From Brachionus plicatilis (Eukaryota; Rotifera; Eurotatoria; Ploima; Brachionidae): a DNA stretch of 64,000 bases. The notes beneath the pieces were generated by a model that was not told the origin of the DNA, made no database searches, and saw nothing but the letters and a program-made list of their open reading frames with translations. Position 1 is the stretch's first letter, and the number at the start of each line of letters is the position of its first letter. The stretch spans positions 2,262,456 through 2,326,455 of the forward strand of contig QEOQ01000226.1 of NCBI GenBank assembly GCA_010279815.1, written 5' to 3'. The translations under genes and the position numbers were made by a program. This document shows positions 13,501 to 24,235 of this stretch, one piece after another.

Positions 13501-15799
13501 CCATGTTTTGTATAAAATGGACCATATCATTATAATTAATAGTAACACCTTGTAAGAAAAAGGAAATCAATCATTATCTATTTGTTTGACTTTTTTCATA
13601 GATCATTATTTTTAAAATGACTGGAAGATAAATTCGGAAAAAAATGCTTGGCTTGCACGTCGCATTTAGCTCACTTGTAATTATATGCTTAGATAAATAA
13701 ACAATATCATGTCACTTGATATAAAATATTGCCAAAACAGATAATTAAGTTGGTTTTATTGGAGCAGATTTTGTTGAAGATAAGCAAAGTATGATTCATT
13801 CGAAAAATTTATGATGTGTTTATAAAATTTGTGTAAATATGGATTATTTAATTGTATGCTTGGATTATAAATTAATAATTGTTAAATAAACATTTTTTTA
13901 CTCTCGAATCGATTCATTGATCGAGTTAATGTGAGTTGAAACTTTGTATAGGCAAAATTATTACCTTAACATATCGATTTTAAACACCTTGTCCAAAATT
14001 TAATTTTATTTTAAATGATTCTAATTTGAAAATTATTTTTATTTTAGCCATTTAATTTGTCGAGCTATTTAAATATAAATTTGTATGCTTAATTATCTAG
14101 AGACTTGTATTTAAAAAAGAAGAGAAATTAAGCATCATTTTTTTCTTATTAATTTTGTACGCATTTTAATAATTGAAATAAAATCCATTTTGAGACCTTT
14201 TTTAAATTTCAATTTTTGACTAATTTTAATGAACACAAAAATGACACAAATGCTAAATTTAAGAAATAAATGTCTTATGTTATTTCAAAAAATATTTTGA
14301 TAACATTACTTTAAAAAATTTCAATTAAAACAATTTAATTTTTTTGATATTTTAATTTTAATAAATGATTTTTTAAAATTGTTTTAATGCATAGACGAAA
14401 ACAATTTAAATAAAAAACATAAACAATATATTTTTGAAAGTAATTTAATTAACCAGATTTTTCATTTAAAAATCATAAAATCTTGAAATATTTTCATTAA
14501 TTACTTTAATTTGTATATCTTTACAAACAAAAAAATATTTTGCCAATAATCAAAATTTTGCTTTTTAAATATTAATCATTTAGCAAATAAGCAAAGAAAA
14601 TTGATGATTATTATTAAAAATAAAACTTCAAGAGCGAGCAATCTTTATCTTTTGCTTTAGCGAAATGATTGTTTCTTTTAAGTTATCTATTCAAAATAAA
14701 CATAAATTTATAACTAACTTATTTACTTTGTCAGGACAGTGATTATTATTATTTTTTAATATTTTAAGTTCTAAAATTTAGTTTTATATTCACCATTAAA
14801 TTGTATTAGAAATAAAATATTTTTTTGGGAGATATTTTCTTTTATTGAGAAATAAAAAAAATTGAAAAATTAAAATTGAACATTAAATCTAACTTTTATT
14901 CTTTTTATTCTTTTTATTTTTGAAAAATAAAAAATCAAGTTGAAAATTAAAATAATAATAAATATTTTATTTAAACAGAAAGAGTTGAATGAATTTTCAC
15001 ATAATTGTTCAAAAAATTGATGACTTACACTTAATTTTGAAAACTTATTGGTCGTCTAGGATTGAATCAATGGAACAAAATTTTACTTAATGATTCAAGA
15101 TTTAGCTTTGTTTACTCCCATTAAAATTTAAAGAGAGTTTTTATCTTTGAAATTTTTACAATTATTAGTCAACTTATAAAAAAATTGTAGAACCAGATAA
15201 TTAATTAATTTTTGATGTTCGATTAGAATAAAATGTTTCTAGTAAGAAAATTTTTGTTATAGCTGTCTACATAGTTTTTTGTCCCGATATGATTGATCCT
15301 ACAGAGGCCTTTGAGTTGGAAACCGGTATATGAAAATCAGATGATACCATACGATGTAAATTATTTTTGTTTATTTCTGAATTTGTAAAGTTGTGTCAAG
15401 TGTCTTCTCTCTTCTAAAGTTGTAAGTTTTATTTAAGTTGTTATTTCCAAATGCTCTCAACTTTTCTTTCTTAACTGTGAAATATTTTTTTTATTTTTTT
15501 TTTCAATTTTTAATTTGATAACTCCATTTCAGCTTTTTGTTAATGGAAAAACCGATTTTTTTTAAACCCAACTTTGATAATTTTCTGAGATAAATTTTCT
15601 TTAAATTAATTAATTCATTTTTTTATCATTTAAAACAATTTCAATAAAATAAAATAAAATAATTTTAATTTAGTTTGATAGTATCTAAAAGTTGTTCTAA
15701 ATATAAGGCATTCAAGTAATATAAACTCGCTCAAAAACTTGATTTGCAGGAAGTATTCGAAGCCAAGAATAAATAACTACAAAATTGTCAATTTTAAAA
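10540..15799. other. AT-rich intergenic DNA
   Basis: No gene, RNA or repeat family was recognised in about 5 kb. A 71-codon minus-strand frame at 10594-10809 has AT-driven composition and no domain. Confidence 0.5.
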
Positions 15800-15834
15800 G
15801 ATTATAAAAGCCAGAAAGTATTGCTTTTATAATC
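15800..15834. repeat. Perfect 12-bp hairpin
   Basis: GATTATAAAAGC at 15800-15811 is repeated in perfect inversion at 15823-15834 with an 11-base loop. Confidence 0.6.
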
Positions 15835-15994
15835 TACCTGTCCTTGCATGAAACCAGCCACCCCAGAAAGCTATTAACCACATATATACCAACATTAAAA
15901 ATAAAATTGATTCATTCTACAAACATATCGATGTGTTTATCTGATAATACAGTACAACTCAGATAAAAATTTAGCTAAGTAATTACTCAATGCC

Positions 15995-16054
15995 ATTATC
16001 AAGGAATTGTAATCGAAGTTACTTAAGATACTTGGATTACAATTCCTTGATAAT
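15995..16054. repeat. Perfect 20-bp hairpin
   Basis: The 20 bases at 15995-16014 are exactly inverted at 16035-16054, separated by a 20-base loop. The arm contains ATCAAGGAATTGTAATC. The fold has the size of a short miRNA-like precursor but lacks the usual bulges. It could equally be a template-switch mutation or a foldback remnant. Confidence 0.75.
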
Positions 16055-16971
16055 AATTACTATGCAAAATTTATATTCTGTAGCGTCACCTTTTATATGA
16101 CGAATGAGCCCAAAAAGTCAAAGAATACTAAAAAAAATAAAATAAAATAAAATCATTTAAATGCTTTTAATACATTTTAAAGTCTATCTTTTCAACACAA
16201 AAACTTATCATATAAAACATAAATAGTTATTCATAGTACAAAAAAAAATTGAAAAAAAGCACTTAGCACTTTTTATAAATTAAAAAAAAATTCCTAAGAA
16301 GTAAATTTTATAAGTACTTTAATAATGTCAACCATAATTCTATTAAATATTCAAATAAATTTTTCAAATATATTTTTCTATTATATTAACTTTAAAAGAA
16401 TTATTTTTTAGAACAAACAATACTGAAAATTGACAATTGGTTCTAAATAATTTTAAAGGCTATCATTTTTTTCATTAAGTATCGAAAATTACATTAAATG
16501 GTTAGCTTTAGATAGCTTTAATTTCATCCTATGTGACTTCCCAAAAAATAAATCAAGGTAATTAGATTTTCAGAACAAAAAAACACAAAACAAAAAGGAA
16601 AATTTAGTTTTAAAGTTAATCAACAGGCTAGTGCCCTTTTTATTAACACTTCGACTGACTGATTAACACTAAATTTATTTAATTATTTATAAAATATTAA
16701 AATATTTAATATTTTAAATTATAAATTTTTACAAAATGATTAGCAATTAGATTATTTGAAAAAATTAAATAAAATTTTTTTAATTTTCACGCGAGTTTTG
16801 ATAGAAAAATGTTATAAAAGAGAATGATAGCATTCTGTCTTAATATCTATGATGGAAAGCATAAGGGCAATATTTTTTTTTTTAGAGTTATTAAAAGTTT
16901 TTGACTTTAAGTTGAACAGATTTAAAAAATAATTTTCAAATCAACGCTTTTTAACCGATATTACTTTATTA
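16055..16971. other. AT-rich intergenic DNA
   Basis: Nothing was recognised on either strand. Confidence 0.5.
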
Positions 16972-17575
16972 TTTTCGGTATTGTGAAATTTCATATAAAA
17001 CTTCCAAAACAAAAAGAAAATAATTTGACAACTTTTGTTTCAATGGTCAAAAACTTGTTTTGCAGATGAAACAAAATGTAACAACTTTTGTTCTAACTAC
17101 TGCGGAAGCCTGCAAAATCTGTATCAATTGATTGCGTTTTATTTTTCATACTTTTTATAAGAGTGCAATTTTGCAGACTCGCGTAGTAGATGAAACAAAA
17201 ATTGTTTAACTTTGTTTCATTTGCAGTAAAAGTTTTTGACATTTAAACCAATAGTTATAGTAAGATGGCCTAACTGGGTGACCACTTTTAAAATAATTTA
17301 AATTTAAGCAAACAAAGTTGAGAAAATTCGAAATCTGTTCACCCAAAATGCCCCTGGATTTTTTTCAGCCTGAAAAAGATAAGCACATATCAAACAAAAT
17401 AAAGCTATCAATTCTACGGACCTTCTTTTATATAAGTATTTAAAAAGAATTTAAAAAAACACTTATCAAAAGTTGTCACCCGGTTTACACATAAAAAAAT
17501 TTCCCCATCTTAAAATATAAAATTTTTTTCTTTTTGTATTAGAAGTTTTGTATGAAATTCCACAATACCATTTTC
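16972..17575. mobile_element. Nested inverted-repeat (foldback/MITE-like) element
   Basis: The outer arms 16972-17023 and 17521-17575 are imperfect inverted copies of about 50 bp that share GGTATTGTG, AATTTCATA, AAAACTTC and ACAAAAAGAAAA. A second, inner inverted pair lies at 17045-17121 and 17165-17242, about 78 bp per arm. It shares GTCAAAAACTT, ATGAAACAAA, TTTTTGTT and TCTGCAAAAT. The element has no coding capacity. This architecture fits a non-autonomous foldback element. The superfamily is not assignable because no clear target duplication was found. Confidence 0.6.
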
Positions 17576-17623
17576 GTTCGCATAAATATCTTACACACAT
17601 TTTCAGACAGTTTGGTTAGTTGT

Positions 17624-17866
17624 TTATGTAAAAAAATGCCCCAGCATTGTTCCTTGAGGTATCGAACTTGTTACCACTTCCCTGCCCGATCCTTTGTCTT
17701 CCATAACAACAAAATGTTTCCTTTCTTTTAGAAAAGCCATTACCAATCTTAACATCTTTCCGTATACCTCATATTCTTTCAACTTATGTATTAATTTGCT
17801 GTGAAAAACTTTTTCAAAAGCTTTTAAAATATCAGTTAACAGCTCATCGACTGTATTTTTCTTCAT
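17624..17866 (-). pseudogene. LINE reverse-transcriptase fragment
   Basis: The minus strand encodes about 80 residues matching the middle of a LINE reverse transcriptase. DILKAFEKVFHSKLIHKL resembles the motif containing the first catalytic aspartate (usually D-F-x-K-A-F-D). After a spacer with LRLVMAFLKERKHFVV comes SSIPQGTMLG, the S-G-x-P-Q-G-x-x-L-G motif. The frame stops before the YxDD motif, and nothing upstream encodes an endonuclease. It is therefore a short dead scrap. It starts within 50 bp of the foldback element at 16972-17575. Confidence 0.75.
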
Positions 17867-18344
17867 TAAACTTTTTTAACAAGATTCTGAACCTAAGTTA
17901 AAAATTCAAAAATTTTAAACACAAGTTTATAAGCTCGACATAAAAGACTGTTTAGTAAGTCTATTATTAACTTTAAAAGAAAGAATTTTAAAATTTGCTG
18001 GTAAATTTATGGTAAATATAATTTAAAAGTTTGAAGAAAATTTCAAATTTTTTTAGTTAATTATTGACTCTTTTTAAAAATTGCATTTGAATCAAGCTCA
18101 AATTAATTATTTAATTAATATTTTCATTTAATATTAAGACAAAAAATTTGAATCAGTAAAAAATCTAAAAATTAAAAAAAATAAACAAATCACATGACTC
18201 GAAGGATAATGTTATCATTAAAAATTCATTTCACAAAAAATTTTCGTACTTGAGATAAAATAAGATTAAAGATTTAGAAGAGAAAAAAAACAAAAAGGCT
18301 AAATGCAAAAGCTTTAATTCAGCTTTTAAATTTTTTTTTTAACA
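17867..18344. other. Spacer upstream of first MFSD1 gene
   Basis: AT-rich with no recognised element. It presumably contains the promoter of the downstream gene. Confidence 0.4.
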
Positions 18345-20189
18345 ATGGAAATAACTACAGAAATCGAAGCTGAAGAAGTCCAGCCTTTAATCCGCAGTTC
18401 AATCAACAATGGCTTAATAAATGAATCACCCAACGTGAGCATTTGGCAAAAAGCATTTGATCCAAGCAAAAAATTTTACAGATTTTTCTCACTAATTTTT
18501 ATATGTCTTCTAACTACCGGCCCATATTTCTGCTATGTATTACCTGGCGCTCTTGAAAAAGAATTTGAACACGACTTGGACATCAGCACTACCCAATTTA
18601 CCATTTTTACAAGTCTTTACTCATGGCCAAACATAATTCTATGTTTTTTCGGCGGTTTCTTAATTGATCGTGTCCTTGGTGTCAGACTTGGAACTATTTT
18701 ATTTTCATGTTTTGTTACAATCGGTCAGTTGATGTTTGCATTTGGTGCTTTTACCAAAAATATATGGCTTATGTACATTGGTCGCTTTATTTTCGGGTAA
18801 CAAGAACAAATTATCAAATTAAAAATTTTTAAGATTTTTTTTCTAGCTTGGGAGGTGAAACTGTTGGTGTGGGTAAAATTTTTTAAAAAATTTATAAATT
18901 TTTAGAAAAAATAATTAATTAAATAAAAATTTAAGCTCAAAAAGCCTATTGCGTGACATGGTTTCCATCCAAAGAGCTAAATTTGGTCTTCGGTTTTATC
19001 GCCAGTTCAGCTCTTTTGGTAAAATAACAGAACAAATTCCAAAATTTGGAATTTTATATAACATTTAAGGGTTCCAGTATCAATCAAATAGTGATGAATC
19101 CTATTTATGATTACATAAATAAATTTAAGTCAGGCTATGAGTGTTTAGGAGTTGCTTTATTTGTGGCATCAATAACAGCCATTGGTTCAACATGCTGTGC
19201 CTTCATTCTAAGTCCTCTTCACAAATACAGAAAACGAATTCTTCGAGTTTCGACCAAAAAACTTCTGGTCGAAGAACGAATTAAACTTAAGGAATCATTA
19301 AAATTTCCAGTCCAAGTTTGGTTGATAATGATTATATGTCTGGTTTTTTATTCAGCCACTTTTCCATTTATATCATTGGGAAAAGTCTATTTCATCAAAA
19401 AGTATGGTTCTTCGTCAACAAGTGCATCTCTACAACAAAGGTTTCAAAATAAAATATTAAATTCTTTTTTTATTAATCTCAATTAAAATCATAATTTTTT
19501 TAGTTTATTCTTTTTTGGAACCGTGATCTCATCGCCAATATTCGGAAAAATAGTAGATGCAACTGGATTTAATATTTTCTGGGTGATACTGTCAGTTTTA
19601 CTGGCTTTAGTATCTCATGTTATTTTACTATTTTCATTTATAAACTCATTTATTCCTGTTATCATGATGGGTATATCACTTTCGCTGTTGTATGCTTCCC
19701 TGTGGCCAATGGTCTCATTAATTGTTCCTAAAAATAAATTGGGAACAGCTTACGGATTGTGAGTTGTTTTTATTTTTTGAAAAATTTTCTAGAAAATTTT
19801 ATTTTAGAATGCAGAGTTTTCAGAATTTGGGTTTGGCAATTTTTAATATCACAGCGGGTTTTTTGGTAGAAAATTATGGATACTTTGTGCTTGAGATTTT
19901 CTATATTTATTTATGTATAAGTAAGTAAAATTTAAAACTTAAAAATTTTGTTCTTGATAGCCTTATTTTATTAGAAGATAAAAAATTAAGGTTTTAATCT
20001 AAAATAAATAAATTGTTTTTGATTTTAAGTTGGACTTTTGTCTTCAATATTTCTTTATTTCTGGGATAAACTATCAGGTAAATGGCATTATTTGATTTTT
20101 TATTAAGCTAAAAACTTTTAATTTTTGCCTCAAAAGGTGGACATTTAAATCTTTCAAAAGAGGAAAGATGTGAAGTTACATTGAGTTAA
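18345..20189 (+). CDS. MFSD1-like major facilitator transporter, copy A
   Basis: A predicted 466-residue, about 12-helix membrane transporter of the MFSD1 family, which in mammals is a lysosomal transporter working with the partner GLMP. My exons are 18345-18796, 18847-18872, 18936-19018, 19070-19440, 19504-19758, 19808-19920, 20030-20077 and 20137-20189. The frame stays open across all junctions (1401 nt). Family landmarks include YSWPNIILCFFGGFLIDRVLG, a GRFIFGLGGE turn, KELNLVFG, the PFISLGKVYF helix, ASLWPMVSLIVP, LGTAYGL and QNLGLA. The N-terminus carries EVQPLI, which fits an acidic dileucine lysosomal sorting signal. Exon 2 is only 26 bp. A paralogue follows 405 bp downstream on the same strand. 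Copy A is more diverged from vertebrate MFSD1 than copy B. Confidence 0.88.
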
Positions 20190-20594
20190 AATTGTTAATT
20201 ATAAAATTATTTTTATTGAATGCTTTAATAAATTTTTTTAAAAAAAATTCAAATTAAATTTTTTATTAGTTCTTTTAAGGCTTTTAAAATAGTCTTATAA
20301 ACGATGATTTTTGAGATAACCTTCAGATGACTGCAAAACTTAATGGCTAAGCATGTTAAATCTGAGCTTACCCTGAACAGTTTAACTTTAAAACTGTTCT
20401 TTTCTTCTTAAAATAGTTTAATCACATGATGAGTTTTTGTTCTTTCATCACAAGGTTTGAGCCAAAAAATTTCAAATTAAACTATCTCAACCATTTTTTG
20501 TTTTAACATATGCTCAAAAAAAAATTTGTGAACAAAAAATTTATTTAATTTTTCAATTTTTAAAAAGCTTTATTTCTAAATTAAAATTGTAAAA
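20190..20594. other. Spacer between tandem MFSD1 genes
   Basis: An AT-rich 405-bp spacer with AATAAA about 40 bp after the copy A stop. No other feature was recognised. Confidence 0.4.
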
Positions 20595-22228
20595 ATGTCA
20601 AATGAAATATCCGAGACCGATCCAATCATTCAGATCAGAGACTCTGAAGATTCAGAGAGTTTAGGGAGCCGAATTTGCAACCCGAGAAAAGCCTTTTACC
20701 GCTATTTTGCGCTAATTTTTATGTGCTTGTTGAGTTTTGGCTCCTATTTTTGCTATGATAATCCAGCAGCGTTACAGGACAATTTCAAAAAGGACCTCAA
20801 AATAAGCACCGCAACCTTTACGGCATTTTACAGTTGGTACAGCTGGCCAAATGTTGTCTTGTGCTTTTTAGGCGGCTATTTGATTGACAGAGTGTTTGGT
20901 ATTCGCTTAGGCGCCATTTTCTTTTCCACACTCGTTCTAAGCGGACAGCTTGTTTTTGCTTTTGGTGCTTTGTGGAACAAAATTTGGCTAATGGATGTCG
21001 GAAGGTTTATTTTTGGTATTGGAGGAGAAAGCTTAGCTGTTGCGCAAAATACCTATGCAGTTGCCTGGTTTTTTGGAAAAGAACTAAATTTAGTCTTCGG
21101 TCTTCAGCTTAGTATAGCTAGATTGGTAACAATTAATTTTAAATAATCCATAAAAACATCTTAATTTTACTTAAAGGGTTCTACTGTAAATTTAATTGTA
21201 ATGAGTCCGATTTATGATGCTATTTCTAAAACAAAATCTGGCTATGAATGTCTTGGAACTGCCCTGCTTATTGCAGCTTTTACATGCGTTTTTTCGCTTG
21301 GCTGTGCCTCCATTTTGGCTTTGTTGGATAAGAGAAGAACAAAGTTGATTCCAGTCGAACCAGTTAAAGCCGGAGACGAAATCAAATTGAGCGATGCCTT
21401 AAAATTTCCTTTTTCATTATGGCTAGTATTTATTATTTGTGTGGCTTTTTATTGTGCCGTTTTTCCATTTATCTCTCTTGGTAAAGTTTTTTTCATCAGT
21501 AAATACGATTTTTCACCAGTGACAGCCAACAGTGCCGACAGGTATTGTAACAAAACAGAGAAAAAAATTAAGTTAATTTAATTTCTTAATTTTAAGTATT
21601 GTTTATTTGATTTCAGCTTTTGCATCACCAATTTGTGGCTTTTTGGTAGATTTGATCGGATTTAACACCTTGTGGGTTACTGGTGCCATCACTGCCACAA
21701 TCGGATCTCATTTACTGCTTGCTTTTACATTTATAAATCCGTTTGCAGCTATGATTTTAATGGGTATTAGTTACAGTTTGTTAGCTGCGTCACTTTGGCC
21801 TATGGTCGCTCTTATTGTTTCCAAACATCAACTTGGAACTGCATATGGATTGTAATTACCAAATTTTTGAAAAATATATTTTTAATTTTTTACAAATTAA
21901 AGGATGCAGAGTGTTCAAAATTTGGGCCTTGCCTTAATTAGTCTTTTGACCGGTATAATTGTTGATGAAGCTGGATATTTCGTTCTGGAAGTATTTTTCC
22001 TTGGTTCTCTATGCGGTAGGAAAAAATAAAAATATGATGATCATTTTTTTATAAATTTAATTTTTAGTTGCATTGCTATGTTCACTATTATTATATTTTT
22101 ATGATAACTATAAGGGTACCACAGTCAAAAGTTTTTTAAGATAAATATTAATTTTTTTTCAAGGTGGTTTTCTTGGAGTATCGAAAAAGAGGAGACAAGA
22201 AATGCAAAAATCAGAATCCGAAGAATAA
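20595..22228 (+). CDS. MFSD1: MFSD1-like major facilitator transporter, copy B
   Basis: A predicted 458-residue transporter, very close to vertebrate MFSD1. GSYFCYDNPAALQ, YSWPNVVLCFLGG, GRFIFGIGGESLAVAQNTYA, GKELNLVFGLQLS, PFISLGKVFF and LGTAYGLMQSVQNLGLA all agree with the family as I remember it. Exons are 20595-21125, 21177-21541, 21597-21851, 21903-22015, 22068-22115 and 22164-22228 (1377 nt, frame open). The last four introns are at the same places as in copy A, and two exons (255 and 113 bp) have identical lengths in both copies. The two extra introns of copy A are absent here, so the first exon is continuous. The tail is basic and acidic (KKRRQEMQKSESEE). By family, it acts in the endolysosomal membrane. 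Confidence 0.93.
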
Positions 22229-24235
22229 ATTATATTTTAATTTTCTTGACGAGTTGGAAATTTTTAGTTAATTTTTAAAACAAAAATATTCCTGAATTGA
22301 AATTGTATCATTTTGACTTTGAAGAAATTTGTGCCATTAATTTTTTTTATCAATTTAATAATGATACCTAACAATTATTTATAAAAAGTATAGTATTTAA
22401 ATATATGAATTCTTAAAATTTGATTTTAAGAAAAACATGCTTCAATTTCACTTTATTATATTCGATTTAAGAATATTTTAATAAAATTTTTTAAACTATT
22501 ATTTACAAAATTAATCGTGTTTTAAAAAATATGAAAATTTGTAGCATGTAAGATAATTATTATTTTAAGTAAATGATTAATTAAGTTCTTATACGTAGAT
22601 TATTTTTTAAAAAATAATTTATTCCTGCAATCCTATAAAAAAATTAAAAAAAAATTTTCATTTAATATTTACAATAATTTTCAGAATTTATTTAAGCAAA
22701 ATTCATTAAATGAATAACGATATTTATATTATTCAGTTTCTAATTAATTTTTTTAACTAATTAAAAATATTTAAAATGGATTATTGCCTAATATCAAACA
22801 TATCACAAGCAACAAAAACAACAAAAGATATTAGAGCTCCTTACAAAGGAATTCTTGCTACATGATAAAAAAAAAAAATCAAGATGCTCATTTTTGTGAA
22901 TTATTTTACAATGTAATGTGAAATGAAAAAAAATAAAAAAAATATAAGAGTCTAGTCAATATTGTAGCCTACTGATCATATTATTTAACTTAATTATTTT
23001 TGATAGTAATTTTATAATCAAAAAACACCATCTGTTAATTTTTTTGATCATTAAATATACCATAAAAACTGGTAAAATTTTTAAAAATAAAACGTATTTT
23101 TGATCAAAAATCTATTTTTAATACAAACTATAGCTAATTTTTATATTTTAACTTGAATATGATACAAAAGCTTTTGGTCGTCACAGAAAAACAAATAAAG
23201 AAATATTAAAATATAAAAATAAATTGAAGTTAAGATTCAGTGCAGTTAAAAAAAGGCTTATAATTTTAGCTTTTTAATTTTTTCAAAATAATCTAAAAAT
23301 TCAAAGTCCAAAAATTATGATTTTAAGATATCTTGAATCATTTTTTTTTAAATCTGTGAAACGGAATGAATATTGACTTATTTTTCAAAAAACTAAAAAA
23401 GCTCACATGAAAATATGCAATTACTTAAAAAATATTTATTTAAAACCCTTAAACAATCGAGTTAAACGAATAAAGGTGAAAAGAATTTTTAGACGAACGA
23501 TCCAATTACTAAACTTCCGTATTTTTAAATAAAAATTTTACAGTTTTATTTTCAATTTAATAAGACAAAAATTCCATTCAATAATGTCACTGTAGACCTT
23601 CAAAATATCTGTATCTGATAATATTAAAAAAAATTTTTTCATTTAACAGATATTTGAGAGAACCGAAGAGCTCGTCCTCAATAAAATTAAAATTTAAAAT
23701 ATTTGATTTTTTGATAGAATAATATGTTGACAAATTTAAAATTATATGGTTTTTTAAACTATTTCTGAAATTCACTGTCTATTTTTAATAAACAAGATAA
23801 AATATATTTTTGGTACTTTAAAACAAATGAAAATTAACATACTACGGCATCAGCTGATCTTTTTTAAAGAAACTGAATAGGAATTTTAATACAAATATTA
23901 ATATTTTGTTCTAGATTTTTGTACCAAATTTCAAATCGTGTATTTTTAGACTTCTGAAATTTTTTGATTTTTTTAAAAATAAATAAAACTACAAAGAAAT
24001 TTTTTTAGTTCCTGATCAAAAAACTAAAAGTTAGAAAATCAAAAAAAATTCTATTCATTTATTGATTGAAAAAAAATTTCTCAATTAGTTTTTTGCAGGT
24101 GTGCTAGCAAATTCAAATAATTTTGAGATAGAAGCAAAAAATTTAAAAATTAAATTTTATTAATAAATTTACAATTAACTGCGGTTTAAAAAAAAATAAC
24201 TAACAAAAATCGATTTCATAGACTAAATAATGATT
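22229..24235. other. AT-rich intergenic DNA between convergent genes
   Basis: About 2 kb between the end of the MFSD1 pair and the end of the Ig gene. No coding frame or repeat was recognised. Confidence 0.5.

Noticed and set aside
18345..22228. Operon or trans-spliced pair for the two MFSD1 genes
   Set aside because: Same strand and a 405-bp gap are compatible with it, but each gene has its own plausible start and no spliced-leader acceptor could be singled out in AT-rich DNA.
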